Assembly: GCF_003467125.1 (NCBI RefSeq)
Contig: NZ_QSFA01000001.1
Location: 310,001 to 374,000, forward strand
From: Megasphaera sp. AM44-1BH
GTDB lineage: Bacteria > Bacillota > Negativicutes > Veillonellales > Megasphaeraceae
Length of the DNA stretch: 64,000 bases
Direction of reading: 5' to 3'
Position 1 is the stretch's first letter. The number at the start of each line of letters is the position of its first letter. The position numbers and the translations under genes were made by a program. Positions 49,800 through 58,937 of this stretch are shown piece after piece. The notes under the pieces were generated by a model. It had not been told where the DNA came from and made no database searches. It saw only the letters and a program-made list of their open reading frames with translations.

Positions 49800-51737
49800 T
49801 TATTCTTTTTCCGATAGCTCCGCCCACGTATCATAGGCCTCGTCCAGCTTTTGTTTCGTCGTTTCATACAGCCCGGTCAGTTCCAGTGCTTTATCCGGGT
49901 TAGTCTGATTTTCCGGCTGGTTCAGCTGAAATTCATACATTTTGACCGTCGCTTCCAGTTCGGCTATCTTCATTTCTATCTGTTCCAGCTTGCGGGCCGT
50001 CCCATAGGATGGTTTTTTTTTCACTGCCGGCGGGGCATCCTTTTTATCTGGTTCTACATGCGCTTCGGAAGACATCCGTTTTTCTTCCTGTTTTTCTCCC
50101 GTTTTTTCTGCGCCCTGTTCTGCCGCTTCCTGAGCCTGAAGTTCCACTGCTTCCCGTTCTTTTTCCCGGTAATAGGTATAATTGCCCAGGAATTCTTTCA
50201 GCTTCTTGTTTTCCAGGACCAGTGTCCGCCCGGTGATCTTATCGAGGAAATACCGGTCATGGGATACGACCAGGTACGTGCCGCCAAAATCGAGCAGTGC
50301 CTGTTCCAGGATTTCCCGTGTCGGAATGTCCAGATGGTTCGTCGGTTCGTCCAGGATGAGGAAATTCGGGCCTTCGAGAAATAATTTCAATAAGGCCAGC
50401 CGTGCCTGTTCACCGCCGCTCAGGCTGTCAATGGTTTTAAACACATCGTCACCAGTAAACAGGAACCGGCCCAAGATATTGCGGGCTTCATCTTCTCCAT
50501 AGCTGAAGGCATTCATGATTTCTTCCAGTACGCTCCAGGCCCCGTGCAGTTCCGTATGTTCCTGGGCAAAATAACCGATGTGGACCCGGCTTCCCAGGGT
50601 AATATGGCCACTATCCGGTTCTTTCTCTCCCATAATCATCCGCAGCAGCGTCGTCTTGCCCGTCCCGTTAGGGCCGATCAATGCTGCCGACTCACCGCGG
50701 CGCAGGAGCAGGCTCAGATGATCGAAAAGCTTTCTTCCGCCATAGCCGCCGCAGACATTATCGAGAACCAGCACTTTTTCCCCGCAGCCTTCGGCCGGGG
50801 CAAAATGGAAATGGAGTGTCGCTTCTTCCGGTGCCAGTTCGATCCGTTCCAGCCGGTCCAGCTGGGACTGGCGTCCCCGTGCCTGTTTTGCCTTGATTCC
50901 GGCCTTGTATTTGCGGATATATTCTTCCGTTTCATGGATGTGTTCCTGCTGCTTGCGGTAGGCATTTTCCAGTGCCTTGCGGCGGACGCGGCTTTGTTCC
51001 ACATACCGCGTGTAATTTCCTTTATACTTCGTAACCGTGCCATGACTCAGCTCCAGAATCCCTGTAGCGACCCGGTCGAGGAAATACCGGTCATGGGATA
51101 CGATGAGAATTCCTCCGCCATAGGAAAGGAGGTAACCTTCCAGCCATTCCAGCATATCCATATCGAGATGGTTCGTCGGTTCATCGAGAAACAGATAGTC
51201 CGGACGCCGTACGAGGGCTTTGGCCAGATTGATGCGCGTCTTCTGACCGCCGGAAAAACTCTGTACGGGCCGGTCCATATCGTCTTCCCCAAAGCCCAGT
51301 CCCTGGATGATTTTGCGGCTCATCGATTCGTATTCAAATCCCCCCAGCCATTCGAACCGCTCCTGCATGTGAGCGTAGCGGTTCATCAGTTCCTCATTAT
51401 CGGGCTGGCTCTGCATCTGTTTTTCTACATCTTTCAACTGCCCTTCCAGGCGCAGGACATCCTGCCAGGCAGCGGTCATCGTATCCCTCAGGGTTACATC
51501 GTCTTCATAGGTGATATCCTGCTGCAGGTATCCTACGGATTCTCCTTCGGAAATGACAAAGGTTCCCCCGTCATAATCCTCATCCCCGATGAGGCATTTG
51601 AGGAGTGTCGATTTGCCTGCCCCGTTGGCCCCGATCAGCCCGAGCCGTTCTCCCCGGCGCAGCTCAAAGGATACATCGTGGAAAATATTCCGTACGCCGA
51701 ACGACTTCTCTAATTTTTGTACTTTTATACTACCCAA
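49800..51737 (-). CDS. ABC-F family ATPase
   Basis: 645-residue soluble protein with two ABC domains. Walker A motifs are GANGAGKST and GPNGTGKTT and signatures are SGGQKTRI and LSGGEQARL. A charged linker (about 240-310, rich in Lys/Arg/Glu) and a C-terminal coiled coil (about 560-640, preceded by a Lys/Glu-rich stretch) match the YdiF/Uup group. ABC-F proteins act on ribosomes in translation or antibiotic protection. The likely initiator is a TTG at 51737, with GAAAGG about 12 bases upstream; no ATG is near. Confidence 0.92.
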   Translation of the reverse strand: MGSIKVQKLEKSFGVRNIFHDVSFELRRGERLGLIGANGAGKSTLLKCLIGDEDYDGGTFVISEGESVGYLQQDITYEDDVTLRDTMTAAWQDVLRLEGQLKDVEKQMQSQPDNEELMNRYAHMQERFEWLGGFEYESMSRKIIQGLGFGEDDMDRPVQSFSGGQKTRINLAKALVRRPDYLFLDEPTNHLDMDMLEWLEGYLLSYGGGILIVSHDRYFLDRVATGILELSHGTVTKYKGNYTRYVEQSRVRRKALENAYRKQQEHIHETEEYIRKYKAGIKAKQARGRQSQLDRLERIELAPEEATLHFHFAPAEGCGEKVLVLDNVCGGYGGRKLFDHLSLLLRRGESAALIGPNGTGKTTLLRMIMGEKEPDSGHITLGSRVHIGYFAQEHTELHGAWSVLEEIMNAFSYGEDEARNILGRFLFTGDDVFKTIDSLSGGEQARLALLKLFLEGPNFLILDEPTNHLDIPTREILEQALLDFGGTYLVVSHDRYFLDKITGRTLVLENKKLKEFLGNYTYYREKEREAVELQAQEAAEQGAEKTGEKQEEKRMSSEAHVEPDKKDAPPAVKKKPSYGTARKLEQIEMKIAELEATVKMYEFQLNQPENQTNPDKALELTGLYETTKQKLDEAYDTWAELSEKE

Positions 51738-51758
51738 TTGTATATAATTCCTTTCTTT

Positions 51759-52943
51759 CTAAACGATGTCCCGGTCTTTCAGTTCCTGTATCTTTTCTTT
51801 GCTGAAGCCGAGCATAACCGAGAGGACGTCATCCGTATCGGCGCCGAGAAGAGGGGCTGCCTTGCGGACCGGTGTCTGTATTTCCGAAAAATGAGCGGGA
51901 AAACCGGGCATTTCAAAATCACCGATGACGGGATGATGCTGCGTTTCCATCATGCCCCGCTGCCGTATCTGCGGATGATGGACCAGTTCATCGATGCGCA
52001 GGAGCGGAGCCGCCGGCACGCCGGCTTTATCGAACAAGGCGACGATGTCTGCCGTCGTATGTTCCTTCATCCACGCTTCTATAATCGGCTTCAGCTCGGC
52101 ATAGTTTTTGCGGCGCAGCGTATTTTCCGCAAACCGCGGGTCCGACATGATATCCAGTCCCATGGCATCCTGCATGCGGCTGAACAAGCGGTTGCTGGCC
52201 GTTGCCACAGCGATATAGTCATCTTTTGTCACATAGACATCAAAAGGAGCCGATGCAGAATGTTCATTGCCCATCCGTTCCGGCACGACACCGTTCAGAG
52301 TATACTGGATGACAAAATTTTCCAGTACGGACATGGTCGTTTCCATCATGGACACATCGATATACTGCCCTTTTCCCGTGTGTTCGCGGTAATAGAGCGC
52401 GGCCATCAGGCAGAACGCGGCATGAATGCCGGCATTGGCATCGGCAATGGATACACCCACTTTGACCGGCGCCTGGTCGGGATACCCCGTGACCCGCAGC
52501 AGCCCGCCCATAGCCTGGGCTATATTGTCATAGGCGGCTTTATGGCAGAGCGGCCCCGTCTGGCCGAATCCGGAAATGGAGGCATAGATGATGTCAGGCC
52601 GTACCTTCCGGGCTTCTTCATAGGACAGGCCCAGTTTTTTCATCGTCCCGGCAGAAAAATTTTCGATGACAATGTCACTTTGTTTCATCAGGCCGAGGGC
52701 TATTTCTTTCCCTTCCGGGGATTTCAAATCCAGGGTAATACTTTCTTTATTGCGGTTCAGGTAAGCAAAATACCCGCTTTCGTCGTTTTTAAACGGCAGG
52801 TAATGGCGCGTATCATCGCCGCTTCCCGGCCGTTCCACCTTAATAACTCTGGCACCCAGATCAGCAAAGAGCATGGTGCAGTAAGGGCCGGAATATACAT
52901 GCGTAAAATCTAATATAGTCACATTCTCAAAAGGATTGTTCAT
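51759..52943 (-). CDS. CaiB/BaiF (class III) CoA-transferase
   Basis: 394-residue family III CoA-transferase. Characteristic features are VLDFTHVYSGPYCTMLFADLGARVIKVE-type opening, NRNKESITLDLKSPEGK, the SGFGQTGP loop and the catalytic aspartate in VGVSIADANAG. Members move CoA between carboxylic acids such as formate/oxalate, carnitine or citramalate. The start at 52943 (MNNPFE) follows GAGGTGA. It is divergent from a nitrilase across a perfect inverted repeat, so nitrile-derived acids might be activated by it; this link is an inference. Confidence 0.9.
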   Translation of the reverse strand: MNNPFENVTILDFTHVYSGPYCTMLFADLGARVIKVERPGSGDDTRHYLPFKNDESGYFAYLNRNKESITLDLKSPEGKEIALGLMKQSDIVIENFSAGTMKKLGLSYEEARKVRPDIIYASISGFGQTGPLCHKAAYDNIAQAMGGLLRVTGYPDQAPVKVGVSIADANAGIHAAFCLMAALYYREHTGKGQYIDVSMMETTMSVLENFVIQYTLNGVVPERMGNEHSASAPFDVYVTKDDYIAVATASNRLFSRMQDAMGLDIMSDPRFAENTLRRKNYAELKPIIEAWMKEHTTADIVALFDKAGVPAAPLLRIDELVHHPQIRQRGMMETQHHPVIGDFEMPGFPAHFSEIQTPVRKAAPLLGADTDDVLSVMLGFSKEKIQELKDRDIV

Positions 52944-52969
52944 GATACATTTCACCTCACGGCTTCTAG

Positions 52970-53015
52970 TATAACATAGATTCTTCTTTGAGCGCATCAG
53001 GGAATCTATGTTATA
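52970..53015. promoter_or_regulatory. Perfect 14-bp inverted repeat between CoA-transferase and nitrilase
   Basis: TATAACATAGATTC (52970-52983) and GAATCTATGTTATA (53002-53015) are perfect arms 18 bases apart. The right arm overlaps the nitrilase -10 (TATAAT, 53012-53017) and the left overlaps a TATACT on the minus strand, so one regulator could shut both promoters. Confidence 0.65.
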
Positions 53016-53058
53016 ATAAATTATACTATTATGAAATTATGAACGGAGGAATCGTTGC

Positions 53059-54000
53059 ATGAAAAATCTGAAAAAGCAGCTGCGGGCGGCTATCGTCCAG
53101 GCATCCCCTGTCTTATTCGACAAGAAAGCGACTATCGATAAAGTCGTGCGCCAGATCATGGAAGCCGGCCAGAACGGGGCCGAACTCATCGTCTTCCCGG
53201 AATCGCTCATCCCCTGCTATCCCTACGGACTGACCTTTGGCTTCACCGTCGGCAGCCGGAATGAAGCTGGCCGCAAGGACTGGAAAGTCTATTATGACAA
53301 TGCCGTCGTCGTCCCTGACGATACCATCAGCATCGCCGCCGCTGCCAAAAAAGCCCATGCCTACGTCAGCATAGGCGTTACCGAACGGGATCCTATCAAT
53401 TGCTCCTTATACTGCAGCAATCTGATCTTTTCGCCGGAAGGTGAATTGGTCTCCCTGCACCGCAAAATCAAGCCGACCGGTGCTGAACGCTATATCTGGG
53501 CCGATTCCCATGTGCCGGAAACGTATTTTCCCATGGTCGATACGGAATGGGGCCGCATGGGCAGTCTCATCTGCTGGGAAAATTACATGCCCCTGGCCCG
53601 CGTCGCCTTATATGAAAAAGGAGTGGCCCTCTATCTGGCTCCCAACACCAATGACAATCCCGAATGGCAGGATACGATCAAGCATATCGCCATTGAAGGA
53701 CACTGCTACGTGTTCAATGTCGATCAGTATTTCACTAAAGACATGTATCCGTCTACGCTTCTGGAACAGGAAGAAATCAGCCGTCTGAAAGACGAAACGT
53801 GTACCGGTGGCAGCTGCATCATCGATCCGTATGGTCATTATGTGACCGAACCAGTCTGGAACAAAGAAGCCATCATCTATGCCGACCTCGACATGGACAA
53901 AGTCCCTATGAGCCGCATGGAATTTGATGCCACCGGCCACTATTCCCGTCCGGATATCTTAGAATTCTACATTAACGACGGCGATGAAGAATTTGAATAA
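53059..54000 (+). CDS. Nitrilase (carbon-nitrogen hydrolase)
   Basis: 313-residue cytoplasmic enzyme with the nitrilase triad: Glu in LIVFPESLIPCYPYG, Lys in HRKIKPTGAERYIW and Cys in LICWENYMPLAR. The CWEN context and the length are typical of true nitrilases (nitrile to carboxylate plus ammonia) rather than amidases. CGGAGGA precedes the ATG. The physiological nitrile is unknown; aromatic or aliphatic plant nitriles are possible in a gut setting. Confidence 0.92.
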   Translation: MKNLKKQLRAAIVQASPVLFDKKATIDKVVRQIMEAGQNGAELIVFPESLIPCYPYGLTFGFTVGSRNEAGRKDWKVYYDNAVVVPDDTISIAAAAKKAHAYVSIGVTERDPINCSLYCSNLIFSPEGELVSLHRKIKPTGAERYIWADSHVPETYFPMVDTEWGRMGSLICWENYMPLARVALYEKGVALYLAPNTNDNPEWQDTIKHIAIEGHCYVFNVDQYFTKDMYPSTLLEQEEISRLKDETCTGGSCIIDPYGHYVTEPVWNKEAIIYADLDMDKVPMSRMEFDATGHYSRPDILEFYINDGDEEFE

Positions 54001-54019
54001 TTATACAAATCAAGCGGAC

Positions 54020-54054
54020 GTAGGACAACTCATACGGGGTTGTCCTACTTTTTT
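54020..54054 (+). terminator. Terminator after the nitrilase gene
   Basis: GTAGGACAAC (54020-54029) and GTTGTCCTAC (54039-54048) form a perfect stem followed by six T. Confidence 0.9.
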
Positions 54055-54193
54055 GCAGGCTATATAGAACGATATTTTTATTATTTTTTTTACTCCCCTT
54101 TTCCATATATAATATATACATTTACGGCCTTTGACCAGATGTATTCCAATAGAACTTAATTCTAAAAATTTTCAATTTTGGGCAAAAAAGGGT

Positions 54194-54222
54194 TTGACAA
54201 ATTCATTTTTCCATGGTAGACT
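54194..54222 (+). promoter_or_regulatory. Promoter of the T-box/metY transcript
   Basis: TTGACA (54194-54199) and TAGACT (54217-54222) are 17 bases apart, just ahead of the T-box leader. Confidence 0.75.
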
Positions 54223-54228
54223 TACGTC

Positions 54229-54503
54229 ATCAACTTGATAGTGTTGCAATGAAGAGAAGAGTACATGGAAGGAAATGGCACAGAGAGCTTCCGTCTGGTG
54301 AAAGGGAGCGCAGGGAATTCCGTGGAAGATGGCCTCAGAGCAGACTGGTCGAATAATTAGACCGTCCGGTTGCACCCGTTATCGTGCTATGGTATTCAAG
54401 ACTACGGTCTGCGTACCTGAAGAGGCCTGGCTTGTGAGAGTCAGGCGAAATTGGGTGGTATCACGGTGCTTCCGTCCCTTACGAGGGGACGGAAGCTTTT
54501 TTT
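54229..54503 (+). promoter_or_regulatory. T-box riboswitch, methionine type
   Basis: The leader contains an AGAGAG...GGTGAAAGGGAGCG stem I and closes with GGAAG. AUG at 54329-54331 sits at the specifier position. The T-box sequence AATTGGGTGGTATCACGG is at 54449-54466, and an 11-bp terminator (54468-54478 with 54486-54496) plus T7 follows. Uncharged tRNA-Met would favour the antiterminator and switch on metY. The specifier was placed by eye; agreement with the downstream methionine gene supports it. Confidence 0.9.
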
Positions 54504-54559
54504 ATTACAACACGCCTTCAAGTAAAAAAATTATTTTTACATCACAGGAGGAATTCATT

Positions 54560-55840
54560 ATGAGCACAAATTACAAATTCGAAACATTACAGCAGCATGC
54601 AGGTCAGGTTCCCGATCCGGCAACAGGCGCCCGTGCCGTTCCTATTTATCAGACGACGAGCTATGTATTTGAAAACACACAGGATGGCGAAGATCAGTTC
54701 GGCCTGAAAAAACCGGGCTTCATTTATTCCCGCCTGGCCAACCCGACCTGGGATGTACTGGAAAAACGGATTGCCGCACTGGAAGGCGGTACAGCTGCCC
54801 TGGCTACGGCTACCGGCGCTGCCGCAATTTCCCTTTCCCTCATCAACCTCGCCGGTGCCGGTGATGAAATCATCGCCGCTCCGACCTTGTACGGCGGCAC
54901 CATCGAATTGTTCACCGATACATTCAGACACCTCGGCATTACCGTCAAATACGCCGATCCCGACGATCCCCAGTCTTTTGCCGTACTGATTACAGACAAG
55001 ACGAAGGCCGTATATCTGGAAAGCCTGGGCAATCCGGCCATCAACATTCCTGATTTCGAAGCCATCGCTGAAATCGCCCACAAAAACGGCATCCCCGTTC
55101 TCGTAGATAACACCTTTGCCACACCGTTCCTCTTCCGCCCCTTTGAACACGGTGCCGATATCGTTCTCCATTCGGCTACTAAATTCATCGGCGGCCACGG
55201 CACGACGCTGGGTGGTCTTATCGTAGAAAAAGGCGATTTCGACTGGGAAGGCTCGGGACGGTTCGAAGAACTGGTCAAACCGGATGAATCCTACGGCGGC
55301 CTCAGCTTTGTCAAAGACGTCCCCGGTGCCAGCTTTGTAACCCGCGTCCGCGCCAAATACCTCCGCGACCTCGGCGCATCGCTCAGCCCGTTCAATGCAT
55401 GGCTGCTCATCCAGGGCCTCGAATCCCTGTCCCTGCGCATTGAACGCCACGTTTCCAACGCCCAGAAAGTAGCCGATTTTCTGGAAAACCATCCGAAAGT
55501 TACGAAAGTAAACTATCCGTCCCTTCCGAGCTCTCCTTATTATAAACTGGCTCAGAAATATTTCCCGAAGGGCACCGGTTCCATCTTCTCCTTCGAACTC
55601 CAGGGCGGCCGGGAAGCAGCCCGCCGTTTCATCGACGCCGCACAGATTTTCTCCGATCTGGCCAACGTAGGCGATTCCAAATCGCTGCTCGTACATCCCG
55701 CTTCGACGACGCATCAGCAGCTGAATGATGAAGCCCTGAAGGCTGCCGGCATCACCAGCGGCACGATCCGCATTTCCGTCGGCCTGGAAAATGTCGATGA
55801 CCTTCTCGATGATCTGAAACAGGCTCTGGATAAAGCATAA
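54560..55840 (+). CDS. metY: O-acetylhomoserine sulfhydrylase
   Basis: 426-residue PLP enzyme that makes homocysteine from O-acetylhomoserine and sulfide. Family motifs are YKFETLQQHAGQ at the start, PIYQTTSYVFENTQDGEDQFGL, YSRLANPTWDVLEKRIAALEGG, and the PLP lysine in HSATKFIGGHGTTLGG. AGGAGG lies upstream of ATG 54560; the longer reading frame upstream crosses the T-box and is not coding. Sulfide from AsrABC would be a fitting substrate. It is controlled by a methionine T-box. Confidence 0.94.
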   Translation: MSTNYKFETLQQHAGQVPDPATGARAVPIYQTTSYVFENTQDGEDQFGLKKPGFIYSRLANPTWDVLEKRIAALEGGTAALATATGAAAISLSLINLAGAGDEIIAAPTLYGGTIELFTDTFRHLGITVKYADPDDPQSFAVLITDKTKAVYLESLGNPAINIPDFEAIAEIAHKNGIPVLVDNTFATPFLFRPFEHGADIVLHSATKFIGGHGTTLGGLIVEKGDFDWEGSGRFEELVKPDESYGGLSFVKDVPGASFVTRVRAKYLRDLGASLSPFNAWLLIQGLESLSLRIERHVSNAQKVADFLENHPKVTKVNYPSLPSSPYYKLAQKYFPKGTGSIFSFELQGGREAARRFIDAAQIFSDLANVGDSKSLLVHPASTTHQQLNDEALKAAGITSGTIRISVGLENVDDLLDDLKQALDKA

Positions 55841-55879
55841 AATACGATAGTGACAATCGCATAATTTCGACCAATGGGG

Positions 55880-55938
55880 GCCGGTAATGCCTGTACACGG
55901 TGCAATTGCCGGCTCTCTTTGTATATTTTTTTTCAGGA
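55880..55938 (+). terminator. Hairpin between metY and brnQ
   Basis: GCCGGTAAT and ATTGCCGGC arms (one G-T pair) around 55887-55915 are followed by a T-rich stretch with T8. It may partly end the metY transcript before brnQ. Confidence 0.6.
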
Positions 55939-55947
55939 GGTTTTATC

Positions 55948-57246
55948 ATGTCTGCTCCCCATTCCATCCGTTTCCGCGATGTATGCATTCTGGATTTTGC
56001 CTTCTTTGCTACGTACTTTGGCGCTGGTAACCTGATTTTCCCGCCCCAGCTGGGACTGAACAGCGGGTCCGCTTACCTTTCCGGCCTTTCCGGCCTGACC
56101 CTGTCCGGTATTTTCCTGCCCATTTTTACCCTTATCGTCATCGGTCTCAATGGCGACGTACATTCCATTACCGATCATGTCGGAAAATACACATACCATA
56201 TCCTGCTGGCCGCACTGATGCTGGTCTGCACTTTTGTTTCCATTCCCCGTACGTGTGCCACGGCCATCCAGCTCGGCATCCAGGGCAATATTCCATCAGC
56301 ACCGTTCATTCCTCTCGTCATCGTATATTTCATCATTTCCTTTTTCTTTGCTGCTGATAAGAATAACGTCATGGACCGGATGGGCAAATATCTGACGCCT
56401 CTTCTGGCCCTCATTCTGGTCGTCATCGCCATCATAGGCGTCGCCAGCCCTATCGGGACGCCGGTCAGTCCGGCCGTCCCCAATCCGTTCGTCAATGCCT
56501 TCCTGGGCGGATACAATACAGGCGATGTGCTGGTCAGTTTCATCATGGCCGCCGTTTTTATCAGTTCCATCAACGCCAAGGGATATACGGCAGTCGCCCA
56601 GCGTAACCGCTGTCTCATTGGCTGCGGCATCATCGCCTTTGTCCTGCTGTTCATCATTTACGGTTCCCTCCTGTACATGGGGGCCTGTGTCAGCGGTGAC
56701 TATCCCCAGTCCATCGGACGGGCAGAACTTCTGGTAGCGATTATCCAGCGCGTAGGCGGCGCCGTCATGATTCCCATGGGGATCGCCGTCGTGCTGGCCT
56801 GCCTGACGACGGCGATCGGACAGATTGCCGCCGTAGCCGAATTCACCAGTCAGGCCACGGGGCGCTTCTCTTATCGTCAGGTGGCCATCGGCTGCTGCAT
56901 TCTGTCTGCTCTTACGGCACTCCTTGGGGTGGACGGTATCGTCACCTATATCGGCTGGATTTTTGGCGTCTGCTATCCGCCCTGCCTGGCCCTGCTGGTC
57001 CTGGGCGTTCTCGTCCGCATCATCCCCAATGACGGTGCTTACAAGGGATCGGTCTATCTGGTGACCATATACGCACTCCTCGAATCCCTGCCCGGTCTAT
57101 CCAGTCTCGGCTTTGCCAAAGCCATCGTAGCCGCTACGCCGCTTTCGGCATACGGTTTCGGCTGGATTATCCCGTTTATCGCCGGCTTCATCCTCGGTTC
57201 CCTTTTCTACGCTGCCAGAGGGAAAAAAGAACCGGCAAAGGCCTGA
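55948..57246 (+). CDS. brnQ: Branched-chain amino acid carrier (LIVCS family)
   Basis: 432-residue sodium-coupled Leu/Ile/Val carrier with 12 helices. The family opening FAFFATYFGAGNLIFPPQLGLNSG and NPFVNAFLGGYNTGD are diagnostic. The start at 55948 (MSAPHS) follows CAGGAGG. It lies about 107 bases after metY behind a hairpin; relatives can also carry methionine-like amino acids, which would fit this location. Confidence 0.92.
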   Translation: MSAPHSIRFRDVCILDFAFFATYFGAGNLIFPPQLGLNSGSAYLSGLSGLTLSGIFLPIFTLIVIGLNGDVHSITDHVGKYTYHILLAALMLVCTFVSIPRTCATAIQLGIQGNIPSAPFIPLVIVYFIISFFFAADKNNVMDRMGKYLTPLLALILVVIAIIGVASPIGTPVSPAVPNPFVNAFLGGYNTGDVLVSFIMAAVFISSINAKGYTAVAQRNRCLIGCGIIAFVLLFIIYGSLLYMGACVSGDYPQSIGRAELLVAIIQRVGGAVMIPMGIAVVLACLTTAIGQIAAVAEFTSQATGRFSYRQVAIGCCILSALTALLGVDGIVTYIGWIFGVCYPPCLALLVLGVLVRIIPNDGAYKGSVYLVTIYALLESLPGLSSLGFAKAIVAATPLSAYGFGWIIPFIAGFILGSLFYAARGKKEPAKA

Positions 57247-57257
57247 TACCTGTACGC

Positions 57258-57307
57258 AAAAGGACTGACTATCAGAGACATACTGTCTCCGGTAGCCAGT
57301 CCTTTTT
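57258..57307 (+). terminator. Terminator after brnQ
   Basis: AAAAGGACTG and CAGTCCTTTTT arms enclose inner pairing and end in T5; it also faces the convergent crcB gene. Confidence 0.75.
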
Positions 57308-57352
57308 AAATGCCACTGAACAGGTCATATATAGAAACGCTTTGTAACAAAA

Positions 57353-57730
57353 TCAGACGATGGCATTGCCCGCAGCATACCCCAGCCAGCAGGCAGCAAA
57401 GCCGCCGATGACATTGAACCCCAGATAGAGAAGGGCAAAGGTAAATTCCCCGGTCCGGGCCATAGTCAGAAGTTCCATATTATATGTAGAGAACGTCGTA
57501 AACCCTCCGAGAACCCCCGTCACAAAGAGCAGCTTGACCAGAGGCGAAAGAGATGAATGACTGCTGAAAAAGACAAAGAGGATGCCAATCAGAAACGATC
57601 CGATGACATTAGCCAGTATCGTCCCATAGGGAAAAAAGGCCCCGCCATGCATATTGCACAATTCCGTCAGTACATACCGGCAGGCTGCCCCGATTCCGCC
57701 ACCCAAAGCTACACATAGTATTTTTTCCAT
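57353..57730 (-). CDS. crcB: Fluoride channel CrcB/Fluc
   Basis: 125-residue four-helix membrane protein that exports fluoride as a dual-topology dimer. Motifs are GGGIGAACRYVLTE, GTILANVIGSFLIG and GGFTTFSTYNMELL with the Phe box and the central sodium-site segment. A single gene is present, so it should form homodimers. No fluoride riboswitch is visible in the 58 bases upstream. Confidence 0.95.
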   Translation of the reverse strand: MEKILCVALGGGIGAACRYVLTELCNMHGGAFFPYGTILANVIGSFLIGILFVFFSSHSSLSPLVKLLFVTGVLGGFTTFSTYNMELLTMARTGEFTFALLYLGFNVIGGFAACWLGYAAGNAIV

Positions 57731-57788
57731 CGCTTATGTCCCCCTTTTGCTGAAAACACATCTATGGTAGCAGATTCCCCGCAGCCTG

Positions 57789-58937
57789 TCAACGTGCGGA
57801 CCCGGAGAGAGGCGGCGCCACGCGGGAGCGGATGAGGATGACCAGTTCCGTTTCTTTCTTCGATGTATAGTGGTACCGGAATAATTTTCCCAGAACGGGG
57901 ATTTCTGCCAGTATGGGGACTTTACGCAGGTTATTGATTTCTTCCCGGCTGATGAGACCGCCAATGAGCAGATCCCGTCCTGGCTGCATACAGACGTCCG
58001 TATCAGCCCGGCGCGTCGTGATCCGGTAGGCCTTGAGTTCCGGTACCAGGATAGGCGTTCCGACTTCTGCACGGATATGTGCTGTCACGCTGTGGTCGTC
58101 GTGAATCCGCGGCGTAAAGCTCAGCTTGATGCCGGCATCTTCATATTCTGTCGTGCGGGATACTTCTCCATCGGTCACGTGTTCGGTCAGGACAGGGATG
58201 CGGTCCCCGATGAGAATCTGCGCTTCCCTTCCATTCTGCGCCATCAGATGGGGCCGCGCCAGGACGCGGGCTTTGCCTTTGCTTTCCAGTGCCCGCAGCT
58301 GGCCGGTATACAGGAAAGCCTGATGGCCCGGGCCTCCTTCCATGACCGTCCAGTCCCAGGAAATACCCAGGTCTTTGACAGCATCGGTCTGAAGGGACAG
58401 GAATTCTATTTCCACATCGACCTGCTGCACCGGCACATCGAGGGACTGTACCAGCCGGCTTATAGCGGCTGCTGTCCGGGCCGTACCGTGGAGAACGAGG
58501 GAGTTCGTATCGCTGTGATAGCGGACAAGGCCGGACCCTGCCACGGCTTCTGCCGCCTGACGCACGCTATCCGGATCGGCATAACGGAGCTTCCAGGTAT
58601 AGCAGCTCCGGGCCTGGTCATGGGCCCGTCCGGCAGTAATGACGGCAATAGGGCCTTCCTTACTGTACAGCAGATTCTGACTATCTGCCAGTACGCGGAT
58701 TGCCTCTTCGGCAGATACATCCTGCAGTTCCATCGTCACGGCACCGTCTACGGTATCATCAATGATCAAATTGATGCCGGCGCTACGGGCCAGCCCCGAG
58801 AGGACCGTGCGGACCGGGGCCTCATGAACGCGGACATCGAGAGCCCCAACCGGTACCGGCCATCCGGCCAGCACCAACCCTATGATCAGGAATCCCATCT
58901 GCCGCCACAACCGGTGCATCTCAAAAATAGACTTCAT
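57789..58937 (-). CDS. Secretin domain protein (PilQ/GspD-like, short)
   Basis: 382-residue outer-membrane secretin. A signal peptide (about 10-33, ending VGALD) is followed by a STN/N0-like domain (VRVHEAPVRTVLSGLARSAGINLIID), an N1-type domain (SDTNSLVLHGTARTAAAISRLVQSLD) and the secretin core (VLARPHLMAQNGREAQILIGDRIPVL; LLIGGLISREEINNLRKVPILAEIPVLGKLFR). It is shorter than typical PilQ and has only one or two N-domains. The start at 58937 (MKSIFE) has GAAGG upstream. It overlaps the end of the preceding PilP-like gene by 17 bases. Confidence 0.9.
   Translation of the reverse strand: MKSIFEMHRLWRQMGFLIIGLVLAGWPVPVGALDVRVHEAPVRTVLSGLARSAGINLIIDDTVDGAVTMELQDVSAEEAIRVLADSQNLLYSKEGPIAVITAGRAHDQARSCYTWKLRYADPDSVRQAAEAVAGSGLVRYHSDTNSLVLHGTARTAAAISRLVQSLDVPVQQVDVEIEFLSLQTDAVKDLGISWDWTVMEGGPGHQAFLYTGQLRALESKGKARVLARPHLMAQNGREAQILIGDRIPVLTEHVTDGEVSRTTEYEDAGIKLSFTPRIHDDHSVTAHIRAEVGTPILVPELKAYRITTRRADTDVCMQPGRDLLIGGLISREEINNLRKVPILAEIPVLGKLFRYHYTSKKETELVILIRSRVAPPLSGSAR

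Noticed and set aside
48780..49800. TPP riboswitch expected near a CytX-like gene
   Set aside because: The conserved CTGAGA and ACCTGAT-type elements were not found upstream of the permease, DUF488 or kinase genes.
54329..54559. In-frame extension of metY by 77 residues upstream
   Set aside because: The stretch is the T-box leader and terminator; ATG 54560 has a clear AGGAGG and matches the family start.
57731..57789. Fluoride riboswitch upstream of crcB
   Set aside because: The short intergenic region lacks the GGNGAT...GCC pseudoknot pattern.
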